Shown: one piece after another, positions 1 to 5,638 of the stretch | Numbering within the stretch: position 1 is the first letter of the stretch | How the letters are laid out: each line of letters starts with the position of its first letter | Source of the DNA: Patescibacteria group bacterium | GTDB lineage: Bacteria; Patescibacteriota; Minisyncoccia; JAHCSD01 | Direction: 5' to 3' | Assembly: GCA_018609185.1 (NCBI GenBank) | Contig: JAHCSD010000015.1 | Coordinates: 1 to 10,130, forward strand | DNA: 10,130 bases | Notes under the pieces: model-generated | What the model was told of the DNA's origin: nothing | The model's input: the letters and a program-made list of their open reading frames with translations, nothing else | The model's database searches: none | Translations under genes and position numbers: made by a program

Positions 1-40
1 GTCACGGAGAAGATCGCCGGTTCAAATCCGGTCGGCTCCG
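1..40 (+). tRNA. tRNA-Asp(GTC), 3' part (cut by window edge)
   Basis: The window starts at the anticodon. Positions 1-3 are GTC, 4-5 the rest of the anticodon loop (AC), 6-10 the 3' strand of the anticodon stem, 11-15 a five-base variable loop, 16-20/28-32 the T stem (GCCGG with CCGGT, one G-U pair) around the loop TTCAAAT, 33-39 the acceptor 3' strand CGGCTCC and 40 the discriminator G. The GTC anticodon, AC loop end and G discriminator match bacterial tRNA-Asp. CCA is not encoded (the next bases are CAT), so it would have to be added after transcription. The 5' half lies outside the window, so the acceptor and D arms cannot be checked. Confidence 0.85.
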
Positions 41-56
41 CATAGGTTAGAAATGG

Positions 57-86
57 TCGCCGGTTCAAATCCGGTCGGACCCGCCA
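57..86 (+). repeat. Orphan tRNA 3' end (T arm, acceptor strand, CCA)
   Basis: Positions 57-78 repeat positions 14-35 of the tRNA-Asp gene base for base. The copy folds as a T arm (59-63 with 71-75, loop 64-70), followed by an acceptor strand CGGACCC (76-82), discriminator G (83) and an encoded CCA (84-86). Only 46 bases separate the end of tRNA-Asp from this CCA, too few for a tRNA of about 76 bases, and no matching 5' acceptor strand (GGGTCCG) lies upstream in the window. It is therefore a remnant: a collapsed tandem tRNA gene, or the duplicated 3' end left by integration and loss of a mobile element. The bases GGTTAGAA at 45-52 resemble a tRNA D loop, which favours an internally deleted tRNA. 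Confidence 0.65.
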
Positions 87-109
87 GTATAAAGAACCTT
101 GACAAATAA

Positions 110-117
110 AGGAGGTA
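110..117 (+). promoter_or_regulatory. Strong ribosome binding site of the HAD gene
   Basis: AAGGAGGT lies about seven to eight bases upstream of the ATG at 125 and is close to the full anti-Shine-Dalgarno complement. It fixes the start of the HAD gene. Confidence 0.8.
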
Positions 118-124
118 ACACCAA

Positions 125-709
125 ATGAAAAAGCTGAAAATCGGGCTTGATTTTGATGGGGTATTTTCAGACACGGGACGCCTGAAATCAGAAACCGCAA
201 AGAAACTCTACCGAGTAGATATTCCCCCCGAACGCTTCAAAAAAGAGCTGTTGCTCGCCGACGGCCTCATCACAGAAAAACAATATCGGACTCTCCAGAG
301 AATAATTTACGAAATGGTTGGTATCGGCCTGACTATGGAACCGGTTGAAGGCGTCCAGGAGTTTATTCCTAAGCTCCTCGAAGAAGGACATGAGGTTATA
401 ATTGTGACTTCACGAGACGGAAAGGGGGCCGAGATTGCAAAAAGATGGATAAAAAAACACTCTATCCCCTGGCTCCTCTTCATAGAGGTGGGGCAACGAA
501 ACGATAAGTCGAAGCATCTTAAAGGCTTCGATATATTTATTGATGATGACCTGGACAAGTTAGAACCGGCTGTCGGAATCGTCCCCCACCTCTTTCTCTT
601 CTCGTGGGGATATAATAAACATGTTGATGAAACCGAATTCATAACACGGATAAACTCGTGGAAAGAATTCTACGAAATCATTAGTAAAATAGCACGCACC
701 TCGAAATAA
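125..709 (+). CDS. HAD-superfamily 5'-nucleotidase (NT5C-like)
   Basis: A 194-residue haloacid dehalogenase-fold phosphatase that probably removes the 5' phosphate from (deoxy)nucleoside monophosphates in the cytoplasm. Visible HAD motifs in order: motif I DFDGV with D9 (nucleophile) and D11 (acid/base); motif II around T95-S96 in IIVTSR; a lysine for motif III at K128 or K130; motif IV FIDDD at 138-142, the Mg2+ ligands. The helical stretch between motifs I and II (about residues 20-75) fits a C1-type cap, as in the pyrimidine 5'(3')-deoxyribonucleotidase family, and the length fits that family. Substrate is inferred; other small-molecule HAD phosphatases have the same motifs. The start is well set by AAGGAGGT about 8 bases before the ATG. 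The gene has its own terminator, with the stop codon in its loop. Confidence 0.75.
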   Translation: MKKLKIGLDFDGVFSDTGRLKSETAKKLYRVDIPPERFKKELLLADGLITEKQYRTLQRIIYEMVGIGLTMEPVEGVQEFIPKLLEEGHEVIIVTSRDGKGAEIAKRWIKKHSIPWLLFIEVGQRNDKSKHLKGFDIFIDDDLDKLEPAVGIVPHLFLFSWGYNKHVDETEFITRINSWKEFYEIISKIARTSK

Positions 710-724
710 TCGAGGTGCTTTTTT
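696..724 (+). terminator. Intrinsic terminator overlapping the HAD stop codon
   Basis: A perfect 9-bp stem (GCACCTCGA at 696-704 with TCGAGGTGC at 710-718) closes the five-base loop AATAA and is followed by six T (719-724). The TAA stop of the HAD gene (707-709) is the end of the loop, so the last codons form the left arm. The hairpin can form only once the ribosome has left the end of the gene. Confidence 0.9.
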
Positions 725-770
725 AACCCCCCGTCAAATTCACGCCATGGCGTGAATTTGACGGGGGGTT
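725..770. repeat. 46-bp perfect palindrome
   Basis: Every base from 725 to 747 pairs with 748 to 770 without mismatch or spacer; the centre is CCATGG and the ends are AACCCCCC/GGGGGGTT. It lies directly after the HAD terminator and upstream of the mutY-like gene. Each arm carries GTCAA or its complement TTGAC, so the right arm supplies a -35-like TTGACG. It could act as a transcription hairpin, a two-fold protein-binding site or a short mobile repeat; the sequence alone does not decide. Confidence 0.9.
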
Positions 771-784
771 TGTTTCGCTATAAT
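758..784 (+). promoter_or_regulatory. Candidate sigma-70-type promoter for the mutY-mazG block
   Basis: TTGACG (758-763) inside the right arm of the palindrome is followed, after 15 bases, by a perfect TATAAT (779-784). The spacing is short of the ideal 17; reading the first box as TTTGAC gives 16. Transcription would begin near 791, leaving about 16 bases of leader before the ATG at 807 and ruling out the earlier in-frame ATG at 789. Predicted from sequence only. Confidence 0.55.
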
Positions 785-806
785 CTCAATGATACAATGC
801 AACCGC

Positions 807-1606
807 ATGACCACATCACAATTTCAAAAACACATATTCGACTGGTATAAAAAACACAGGAGGGATTTCCCGTGGCGGAGGACGCGTGATCCTTACAAAA
901 TTTTGGTTTCAGAAATAATGCTTCAACAAACGCAAACGTCACGAGTAAAAGAGAAGTATCCCCTTTTTGTTGCAACGTTTCCAACGTTCAAGGCGTTGGC
1001 TCACGCTCCTTCAAAAAGGTCCTTAAAACATGGCAAGGAATGGGATACAATCGTCGCGCGCTTCACATAAGACGAATTAGCGAAATCGTAGAAAAAGAAT
1101 GGCAAGGAAAACTTCCGTCTGATCCCAAAAGCCTCGAGGCGCTCCCCGGCATCGGCCACTATACCTCGCGAGCCGTTGCCTGTTTTGCGTTTTCAAGATG
1201 CGAACCGTTTCTTGACACCAATATCCGCAGGGTCTTCATTCATTTTTTCTTTCCGCGAAAGAAAAAGGTTCAAGATGAAGAAATTTTAAAAAAAATAACA
1301 CAGGTTCAGCCTGAAAGAAATCTTCGCGAGTGGTATTCAGCGCTTATGGACTATGGCGCAACGCAATTTTCAAAAACGCCGAACCCGAACAAGAAAAGTG
1401 TGGGGTGGCGCCGCCAAACAAAATTTGAAGGGTCAAAGCGCGAGATACGCTCTCACATCATAAAAGAACTATTAAAAACAAAACTCACTTCGTCACAATT
1501 ACAGGTCCGGCTTCAAAAAGATAAAACTATTTTGAAAGATATTCTTTCCGAGCTTGAAAAAGAAAGACTCATAAAAAAACGTAATAGCTTGTGGGAAATC
1601 GCATAA
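807..1606 (+). pseudogene. mutY: MutY-like A/G-specific adenine glycosylase, frameshifted
   Basis: A DNA glycosylase of the HhH-GPD superfamily that would remove adenine mispaired with 8-oxoguanine. The reading frame is broken: frame one runs from 807 to a stop at 1070, and homology continues in the -1 frame from about 1013 to 1606. The join lies in a run of five A (1013-1017); one extra A restores a continuous product through KKVLKTWQGMGY. The first part has WYKKHRRDFPWR and SEIMLQQTQ with the MutY catalytic Glu; the second has the helix-hairpin-helix LPGIGHYTSRAVA and catalytic Asp in LDTNIRRV. After DYGATQ the four cysteines of the usual Fe-S cluster are absent, and there is no MutT-like C-terminal domain; the tail (about 1435-1606) looks like a small winged helix. 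The ATG at 807 gives the same 12 residues before the WY motif as E. coli MutY; an in-frame ATG at 789 is too close to the promoter. It could be a real pseudogene, an assembly error in the A run, or, less likely, programmed frameshifting. Confidence 0.8.
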
Positions 1607-1644
1607 TGTGATATTCAATCAAGAGATCTTTAAAAACGATTGCA

Positions 1645-1661
1645 AAAGGAGGAAAACCTTG
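1645..1661 (+). promoter_or_regulatory. Ribosome binding site and TTG start of the mazG-like gene
   Basis: AAAGGAGG (1645-1652) is followed after six bases by an in-frame TTG (1659-1661). The only upstream ATG-type or GTG start (GTG at 1608) lacks such a site and would place the Shine-Dalgarno inside the coding region. This selects TTG as the start. Confidence 0.8.
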
Positions 1662-2561
1662 GACCTCAATGAATACCAGCGAATCGCTAAAGCTACGGAT
1701 CAGATTCCCGCGACCGTACGTAGTCATCCTTCCGATATTGCTATGCTCATACCAATACTGGGTCTCGCCGGGGAGACAGGAACCATATTAAGTGAGTATA
1801 AAAAATGGTTACGGGATGGGCCTTCCCACGAACTATTTGAAGAAAGAATTGCCGAAGAATTGGGTGATCTTCTCTGGTATATTTCCAACTGCGCAACTAA
1901 ATTTGGGCTTGACTTAGAGGATATCGCTCGAAAGAATAATACAAAATGCCGAACACGTTGGGAGCGCACCGGTCAACGGCAGCTCAGGCTGCCTCTTAAC
2001 TTTTTCGATGCATCATTTCCGCCAGAAGAGCAATTGCCCCGACAATTCACCGCAGAACTCACAACCGTAGAACAAGAAGGTATCGTGAAATCAGTTTGCA
2101 CGGTCGATGGCCGGCGCTTCGGCGACCCCCTTAGTGACAATCGATACGATGATGATGGATATCGCTTCCACGACGTACTCCACCTCGCTTTCGCAGGAGT
2201 ACTTTCGTGGTCGCCGATCGTACGACGCTTTCTTAAACGCAAACGGCGAAGTAATCCACAAGTAGATGAGATTGAAGACGGTGGCCGTGCCATCGTCGTC
2301 GAAGAAGGCATTGCGGCACTCATTTTCAGTTTCGCTGAACGACATACATTCCTTGAGAGTATGAATCATGTCGATTACGAACTTCTTCGTACTATAAAAA
2401 ATATGACGCAGCACCTCGAAGTAACACAATGCTCAGAAGGCCAATGGGAAGATGCCATACTCCAAGGATTTCACGTATGGCGATATATCCGCAAAGAAAA
2501 CGGCGGACGTATCGTAGTAAACCTCGATGAAGCTCACATCAGCTTCGCGTCTACGAAATAA
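1659..2561 (+). CDS. MazG-like NTP pyrophosphohydrolase with extra C-terminal domain
   Basis: A protein of 300 residues from the TTG start, MDLNEYQRIAK. The N-terminal part (about 1-105) is an all-alpha NTP pyrophosphohydrolase of the MazG kind, hydrolysing (d)NTPs to monophosphate and pyrophosphate: LGLAGETGTILSEYKKW carries E39 and E46, and EELGDLLWY carries E66, E67 and D70, the expected metal ligands. The second Glu of the classical GExGE motif is Thr here. The C-terminal part (about 125-300) has RFGDPL near 153, YRFHDVLHLAF near 168-178 and a VVEEG motif (E215-E216), matching what I recall as the MazG C-terminal domain family; His, Asp and Glu residues there could form a second metal site, but its activity is unknown to me. 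It follows the mutY-like gene by 52 bp and precedes the deoxyribosyltransferase-like gene by 24 bp, so the three are probably one operon. Substrate (canonical or damaged nucleotides) is not evident. Confidence 0.8.
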   Translation: MDLNEYQRIAKATDQIPATVRSHPSDIAMLIPILGLAGETGTILSEYKKWLRDGPSHELFEERIAEELGDLLWYISNCATKFGLDLEDIARKNNTKCRTRWERTGQRQLRLPLNFFDASFPPEEQLPRQFTAELTTVEQEGIVKSVCTVDGRRFGDPLSDNRYDDDGYRFHDVLHLAFAGVLSWSPIVRRFLKRKRRSNPQVDEIEDGGRAIVVEEGIAALIFSFAERHTFLESMNHVDYELLRTIKNMTQHLEVTQCSEGQWEDAILQGFHVWRYIRKENGGRIVVNLDEAHISFASTK

Positions 2562-2585
2562 AATTGAAGGAGGGAAAGAGAAGTT

Positions 2586-2996
2586 ATGACTGAAGAACGA
2601 GATCCCACGCCTACACACGTATTCCTCATCTGCCCCGTACGAAATGCAACATCTGAAATTAAACAACAGCTCGAAGACTACGTGGTACAACTCGAAAAAG
2701 ATGGGTGCGTGGTCCACTATCCCCCGCGGGATACGAACCAGAACGATCCGATCGGGAATAAAATTTGCGAGCAGAACTTCCGGGCGATACTTGAAGCAGA
2801 TGAGATTCACGTCTTTTATGATGAGACGAGCACAGGACTCTACTTCGATATGGGCGGCACCTTCATGCTCACCCAAGTCCTTGGATACAAGAAAAAAATT
2901 GTGTTTGTAAACAAAGACGATGTGGAAGATAAACCCGGCAAAAGCTTCCAGAACGTCCTAAAATTCCTAGAAGAACAAACCAAAACTCCGGATTAA
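2586..2996 (+). CDS. Nucleoside 2-deoxyribosyltransferase-like protein
   Basis: A small Rossmann-like protein of 136 residues. The pattern fits the nucleoside 2-deoxyribosyltransferase superfamily, which cleaves or swaps the base of deoxynucleosides or, in relatives, nucleotides: a first strand HVFLICPVRN (11-20), a helix, HYPPRD (44-49), then a helix NKICEQNFRAILEADEIHVFYD (58-79) with D72, followed by TSTGLYFDMGGTF (81-93) and a final strand KIVFVN. In classical members the last motif has Glu (FE.G); here Asp88 replaces it, so activity is uncertain and substrate unknown. A GAAGGAGGG site sits about 12 bases upstream, a little far but strong. It is the last gene of the plus-strand block and its stop codon lies inside the terminator. 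Relatives of the fold (TIR and related NAD- or nucleotide-cleaving domains) are an alternative. Confidence 0.65.
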   Translation: MTEERDPTPTHVFLICPVRNATSEIKQQLEDYVVQLEKDGCVVHYPPRDTNQNDPIGNKICEQNFRAILEADEIHVFYDETSTGLYFDMGGTFMLTQVLGYKKKIVFVNKDDVEDKPGKSFQNVLKFLEEQTKTPD

Positions 2997-3008
2997 TCCG
3001 GAGTTTTT
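2982..3008. terminator. Intrinsic terminator overlapping a stop codon, probably bidirectional
   Basis: A 26-bp perfect palindrome (2982-3007) forms a stem ACTCCGGAT/ATCCGGAGT with a two-base loop, flanked by A and T runs; five T follow on the plus strand (3004-3008). The TAA of the upstream plus-strand gene (2994-2996) sits at the apex. On the minus strand the hairpin is followed by TTTTGGTTTG, so it could also end the minus-strand array arriving from the right. Confidence 0.85.
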
Positions 3009-3022
3009 CTATTTCATTTAGC

Positions 3023-3058
3023 TGTGTCAATATGTGACGACCGTCACATATTGACACA
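3023..3058. repeat. 36-bp inverted repeat between convergent genes
   Basis: Arms of 17 bases (3023-3039 and 3042-3058) pair perfectly around the two-base spacer AC. The right arm starts CGTCACATATTGACACA; each arm carries TTGACA or TGTCAA, as in the palindrome at 725-770. It begins one base after the stop codon of the minus-strand HEPN gene and lies 15 bp beyond the terminator of the plus-strand block. There is no T run, so it is not a standard intrinsic terminator; a protein-binding site or dispersed repeat is possible. Confidence 0.85.
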
Positions 3059-3059
3059 A

Positions 3060-3578
3060 TTATATAACCTCCAAATCTTCAAGTACCGCCTCATACGTTT
3101 TGATCACTGTTTCTGCTTCTTCCCGGGTTAACTGATAATCGGTGTCATGAACAATGTTATTTCTAATCTTATGCACATCCCAAATCTCTTGAATTCGAGG
3201 AAACTGCCCCGGTGTAACCTTCTCAAGCCGCTCGCCCATTGTCTTGCCCTGATACCCCATACGCATAAGCAACTCGTCAAAAAGTTTATCGGCTTCAATT
3301 ACGCTAATCCGCAAATTGGCGTCGTCCCCCAGTTCAAACTTCTTTTTTATTCCATCCCATTTCTTAACCAGTCGTCTCTTGGGAATTGTTGACGTGTGTA
3401 CCGCTTCAGACACCAAAAGCGCTGCCTGCCCCAATATATTAATCTTCAAAACCAAGTACACGATTCCCATCAAAAATGTAATGCTCAAAAACCCGGAAAC
3501 AAGTTTTGTCCAGAAGAGTAGCTGAACCCAGTCAGTTTCGTAAAAAAAATCCAGTATAGTGTAGTATGCCTCAAGCAT
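3060..3578 (-). CDS. Membrane-anchored HEPN-like protein
   Basis: A 172-residue protein of unknown function. One hydrophobic segment at about 22-45 (from FWTKLVSGF to IVYLVLK) predicts a single membrane span, followed by a basic stretch (PKRRLVKKWDGIKKK, 66-80) and a helical cytoplasmic domain. This domain has IEADKLFDELL (94-104) and KIRNNIVHD with R139 and H144, an Rx4H motif. That motif is the signature of HEPN domains, many of which are RNA-cleaving or nucleotide-binding; the similarity is closest to non-toxic HEPN families associated with membranes, which I infer only from the motif and helical pattern. The ATG overlaps the end of gatA by 8 bp with no Shine-Dalgarno site, pointing to coupled translation. 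It is the last gene of the minus-strand array. Confidence 0.65.
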   Translation of the reverse strand: MLEAYYTILDFFYETDWVQLLFWTKLVSGFLSITFLMGIVYLVLKINILGQAALLVSEAVHTSTIPKRRLVKKWDGIKKKFELGDDANLRISVIEADKLFDELLMRMGYQGKTMGERLEKVTPGQFPRIQEIWDVHKIRNNIVHDTDYQLTREEAETVIKTYEAVLEDLEVI

Positions 3579-5013
3579 TATTTTTTAAATTCTCGTAGAA
3601 GCTCGCGACCTGAAATATCGTTTTTTCATCAAACCACTTTCCCATAATTTGAAGACCGACTGGCATGCCATGCACCTCACCACAGGGCATAGAAAGGGCA
3701 GGAATTCCCGCGATAGGGGCAGAAACAGTAAAAATATCAGAAAGATACATGGAAAGAGGATCTTGGGTTTTTTCTCCGAGTCTAAACGCGGTAGTTGACG
3801 TAGTGGGCGTAATAATCACATCAACCCTTTCAAATGCTTTCTCGAAATCATTTTTAATAAGGGTGCGCACCTTTTGCGCCTGAAGATAGTAGGCATCATA
3901 ATACCCCGCAGAAAGCACGTACGTCCCCAACACGACCCGCCTTCTTACTTCATCTCCCAGGCCTTTCTGCCTGGTTTTCATATATACATCTAATAAGTTA
4001 TTGCCCTCGCTTTCAGATAAACCGTACTTTATCCCGTCATACCGCGCCAAGTTCGCTGATACCTCGGAAGGCATAATAAGATAATAAACAGATAGCGCAT
4101 ATTTGGTATGAGGAAGGCTAATCTCTTCGATGTGAGCGCCTTCTTTCTCTAAATCAGAGATTGCTTTTCTTACTAGTTTCTCCACTGCAGGGTCTATTCC
4201 TCCTATAAAATATTCCTTGGGAACCCCAATGCGTATGTCTTTTATCTGGAATTTGGGCTTTTGGTTTTGGGCTTCTAATTCCACACTGGTGGAGTCTAAC
4301 AAATCTTTTCCTTTGATTACGTCAAAAATTATCTCAACGTCTTCCACTGTTTTTGCAAATGGTCCAATTTGATCAAGCGAGGACGCCATGGCAATAAGTC
4401 CATAACGAGATACTGCCCCGTATGTGGGCTTTAAACCAACAACCCCGCAAAAAGAAGCGGGCTGCCGGATAGATCCTCCGGTATCCGACCCAAGCGCATA
4501 GATACATTCTCCGGCAGCAACCGCAGCAGCCGAACCTCCCGAGGAACCCCCCGGGACACGCTCCGTGTCATGCGGATTTTTTGTGGGGCCGTATGCTGAA
4601 TTCTCGGTTGAAGAACCCATGGCGAATTCGTCAAGGTTAGTCTTACCCAAAATAACGGCGCCCTGCTCTTTGAGCCTCCGAACCACTGTTGCATCATACG
4701 GTGCAGCATAATTTTCGAGAATTTTTGAACCTGCGGTACAGGTGTACCCCAGGGCGAGCATATTATCTTTTATGGCCACGGGAATTCCTGCAAGCATTCC
4801 CACTTCTTCCCCGTTCCCAATCCTTTCATCTGCCGCGCGGGCTGCTGCAAGCGCGGATTCACGGTCAACCGAGATATAACAAAATAGTTCCTTGTCTTGT
4901 TGGCTGATAGTATCAAAGATTCCCTCTGTAAGCTCCCGAGAAGAAATTTCTTTCTTTCTCAATTTCTCATGTGCCTCTATAATTGTTAATCTTTGTGTTT
5001 CTTTTTCTCCCAT
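3571..5013 (-). CDS. gatA: Asp-tRNA(Asn)/Glu-tRNA(Gln) amidotransferase subunit A
   Basis: GatA releases ammonia from glutamine for the GatCAB complex, which converts Glu-tRNA(Gln) or Asp-tRNA(Asn) to the amidated form. The amidase signature is complete: catalytic K82 in PVAIKDN, the cis-Ser S157 in the GGSSGGSAAA motif and nucleophile S181 in SDTGGSIRQPASFCG, offset by three from S. aureus GatA (K79, S154, S178). DEFAMGSSTENSAYGPTKN (128-146) is nearly identical to the B. subtilis sequence. At 480 residues from the start MGEKETQRL it has the family's usual length. The reading frame is open 27 codons further upstream, but that part lies in plsY and has no GatA character. The chosen ATG overlaps plsY by 28 bp without a Shine-Dalgarno site. 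gatB is not in this window. Confidence 0.95.
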   Translation of the reverse strand: MGEKETQRLTIIEAHEKLRKKEISSRELTEGIFDTISQQDKELFCYISVDRESALAAARAADERIGNGEEVGMLAGIPVAIKDNMLALGYTCTAGSKILENYAAPYDATVVRRLKEQGAVILGKTNLDEFAMGSSTENSAYGPTKNPHDTERVPGGSSGGSAAAVAAGECIYALGSDTGGSIRQPASFCGVVGLKPTYGAVSRYGLIAMASSLDQIGPFAKTVEDVEIIFDVIKGKDLLDSTSVELEAQNQKPKFQIKDIRIGVPKEYFIGGIDPAVEKLVRKAISDLEKEGAHIEEISLPHTKYALSVYYLIMPSEVSANLARYDGIKYGLSESEGNNLLDVYMKTRQKGLGDEVRRRVVLGTYVLSAGYYDAYYLQAQKVRTLIKNDFEKAFERVDVIITPTTSTTAFRLGEKTQDPLSMYLSDIFTVSAPIAGIPALSMPCGEVHGMPVGLQIMGKWFDEKTIFQVASFYENLKNNA

Positions 5014-5636
5014 AATGAAGGAGTAAACGAGGCAAGACTTCTTAAGGGCGTATGCGGTCTGCCCGCAATAAGCCGCAGGAGGTCTCGATACCAACTTTTA
5101 AAATCTGCGAGTACTCGTAATAAAGCAATGGCAGAAAACCCGAGGATGAATATGAACGATCTCCCAAAATACCAACTAAAAAGCGGCAGGAAAAGGAAAG
5201 CGATTACATTGCTTAAGGGAGAATGTCTTTTCAGTAAAAAGAAAAGGGCCCCATACATCATCCCCACCAAAATCAGCTCCAGATGGGCAAGAGCCAATGC
5301 AACCCCCATGGTGGTCGCAAGTCCTTTCCCCCCGTGAAACTTTAACCAAAAGGGCCAATTATGACCCACAACTACTGCAAAAGCTGAAAGCATAAGGGTT
5401 GCTTCGTTCACACCAAGAAATTGCGCAACGAACACCGCAGCCATCCCCTTTCCCACATCTCCAACCAATGTAAATGCTGCCTCGCCAAGTCCCAAAACTT
5501 CTAACACATTTAACGTACCTACGTTTTTGGTTCCATGTTTCCTAATGTCAAGACGGCCAAATAACTTTCCGCTAATATAGGCAAATGGAATAGAGCCCAA
5601 AAGATATGCATACGTAACAGCAATGATTTGCGTCAT
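4986..5636 (-). CDS. plsY: Glycerol-3-phosphate acyltransferase PlsY
   Basis: An integral membrane enzyme that transfers the acyl group from acyl-phosphate to glycerol 3-phosphate, giving lysophosphatidic acid, the first step of phospholipid synthesis. Motifs: YLLGSIPFAYISGKL near 11-25, RKHGTKNVGTLNV (32-44) and GHNWPFWLKFHGGKGLATT (91-109), with several hydrophobic spans (about 2-20, 53-72, 80-95, 115-135, 143-175). The second motif departs from the usual HGSGNxGATN (Thr-Lys for Ser-Gly, Thr-Leu for Ala-Thr). From the ATG at 5636 the protein has 216 residues, typical for PlsY; the frame is open from a GTG at 5708, but those 24 residues come from a repeat-rich spacer and are not PlsY-like. 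Its tail (about 190-216) is charged and overlaps the start of gatA. Confidence 0.88.
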   Translation of the reverse strand: MTQIIAVTYAYLLGSIPFAYISGKLFGRLDIRKHGTKNVGTLNVLEVLGLGEAAFTLVGDVGKGMAAVFVAQFLGVNEATLMLSAFAVVVGHNWPFWLKFHGGKGLATTMGVALALAHLELILVGMMYGALFFLLKRHSPLSNVIAFLFLPLFSWYFGRSFIFILGFSAIALLRVLADFKSWYRDLLRLIAGRPHTPLRSLASFTPSLWEKKKHKD

Positions 5637-5638
5637 GC

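Noticed and set aside
99..104. TTGACA upstream of the HAD gene as a -35 box
   Set aside because: No -10-like hexamer follows at 15-19 bases; the region there is the start of the coding sequence.
789..806. Start of the mutY-like gene at the ATG at 789
   Set aside because: It is only five bases behind the TATAAT, before the expected transcription start, and adds six residues that do not match MutY; the ATG at 807 gives the usual N-terminus.
1013..1019. Programmed -1 frameshift signal in mutY
   Set aside because: A AAA AGG does not allow good re-pairing in the A site; kept only as a minor alternative in the frameshift finding.
1608..1658. Upstream start (GTG) for the mazG-like gene
   Set aside because: It would place the strong AAAGGAGG site inside the coding region and adds a stretch unlike MazG; the TTG at 1659 gives the standard start.
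2433..2876. 147-codon minus-strand frame opposite the deoxyribosyltransferase-like gene
   Set aside because: No recognisable motifs and no start site; the plus-strand product has clear family motifs and a Shine-Dalgarno site.
5014..5094. N-terminal extension of GatA by 27 residues
   Set aside because: It lies fully inside plsY, has no similarity to GatA, and known GatA proteins begin near MGEKETQ.
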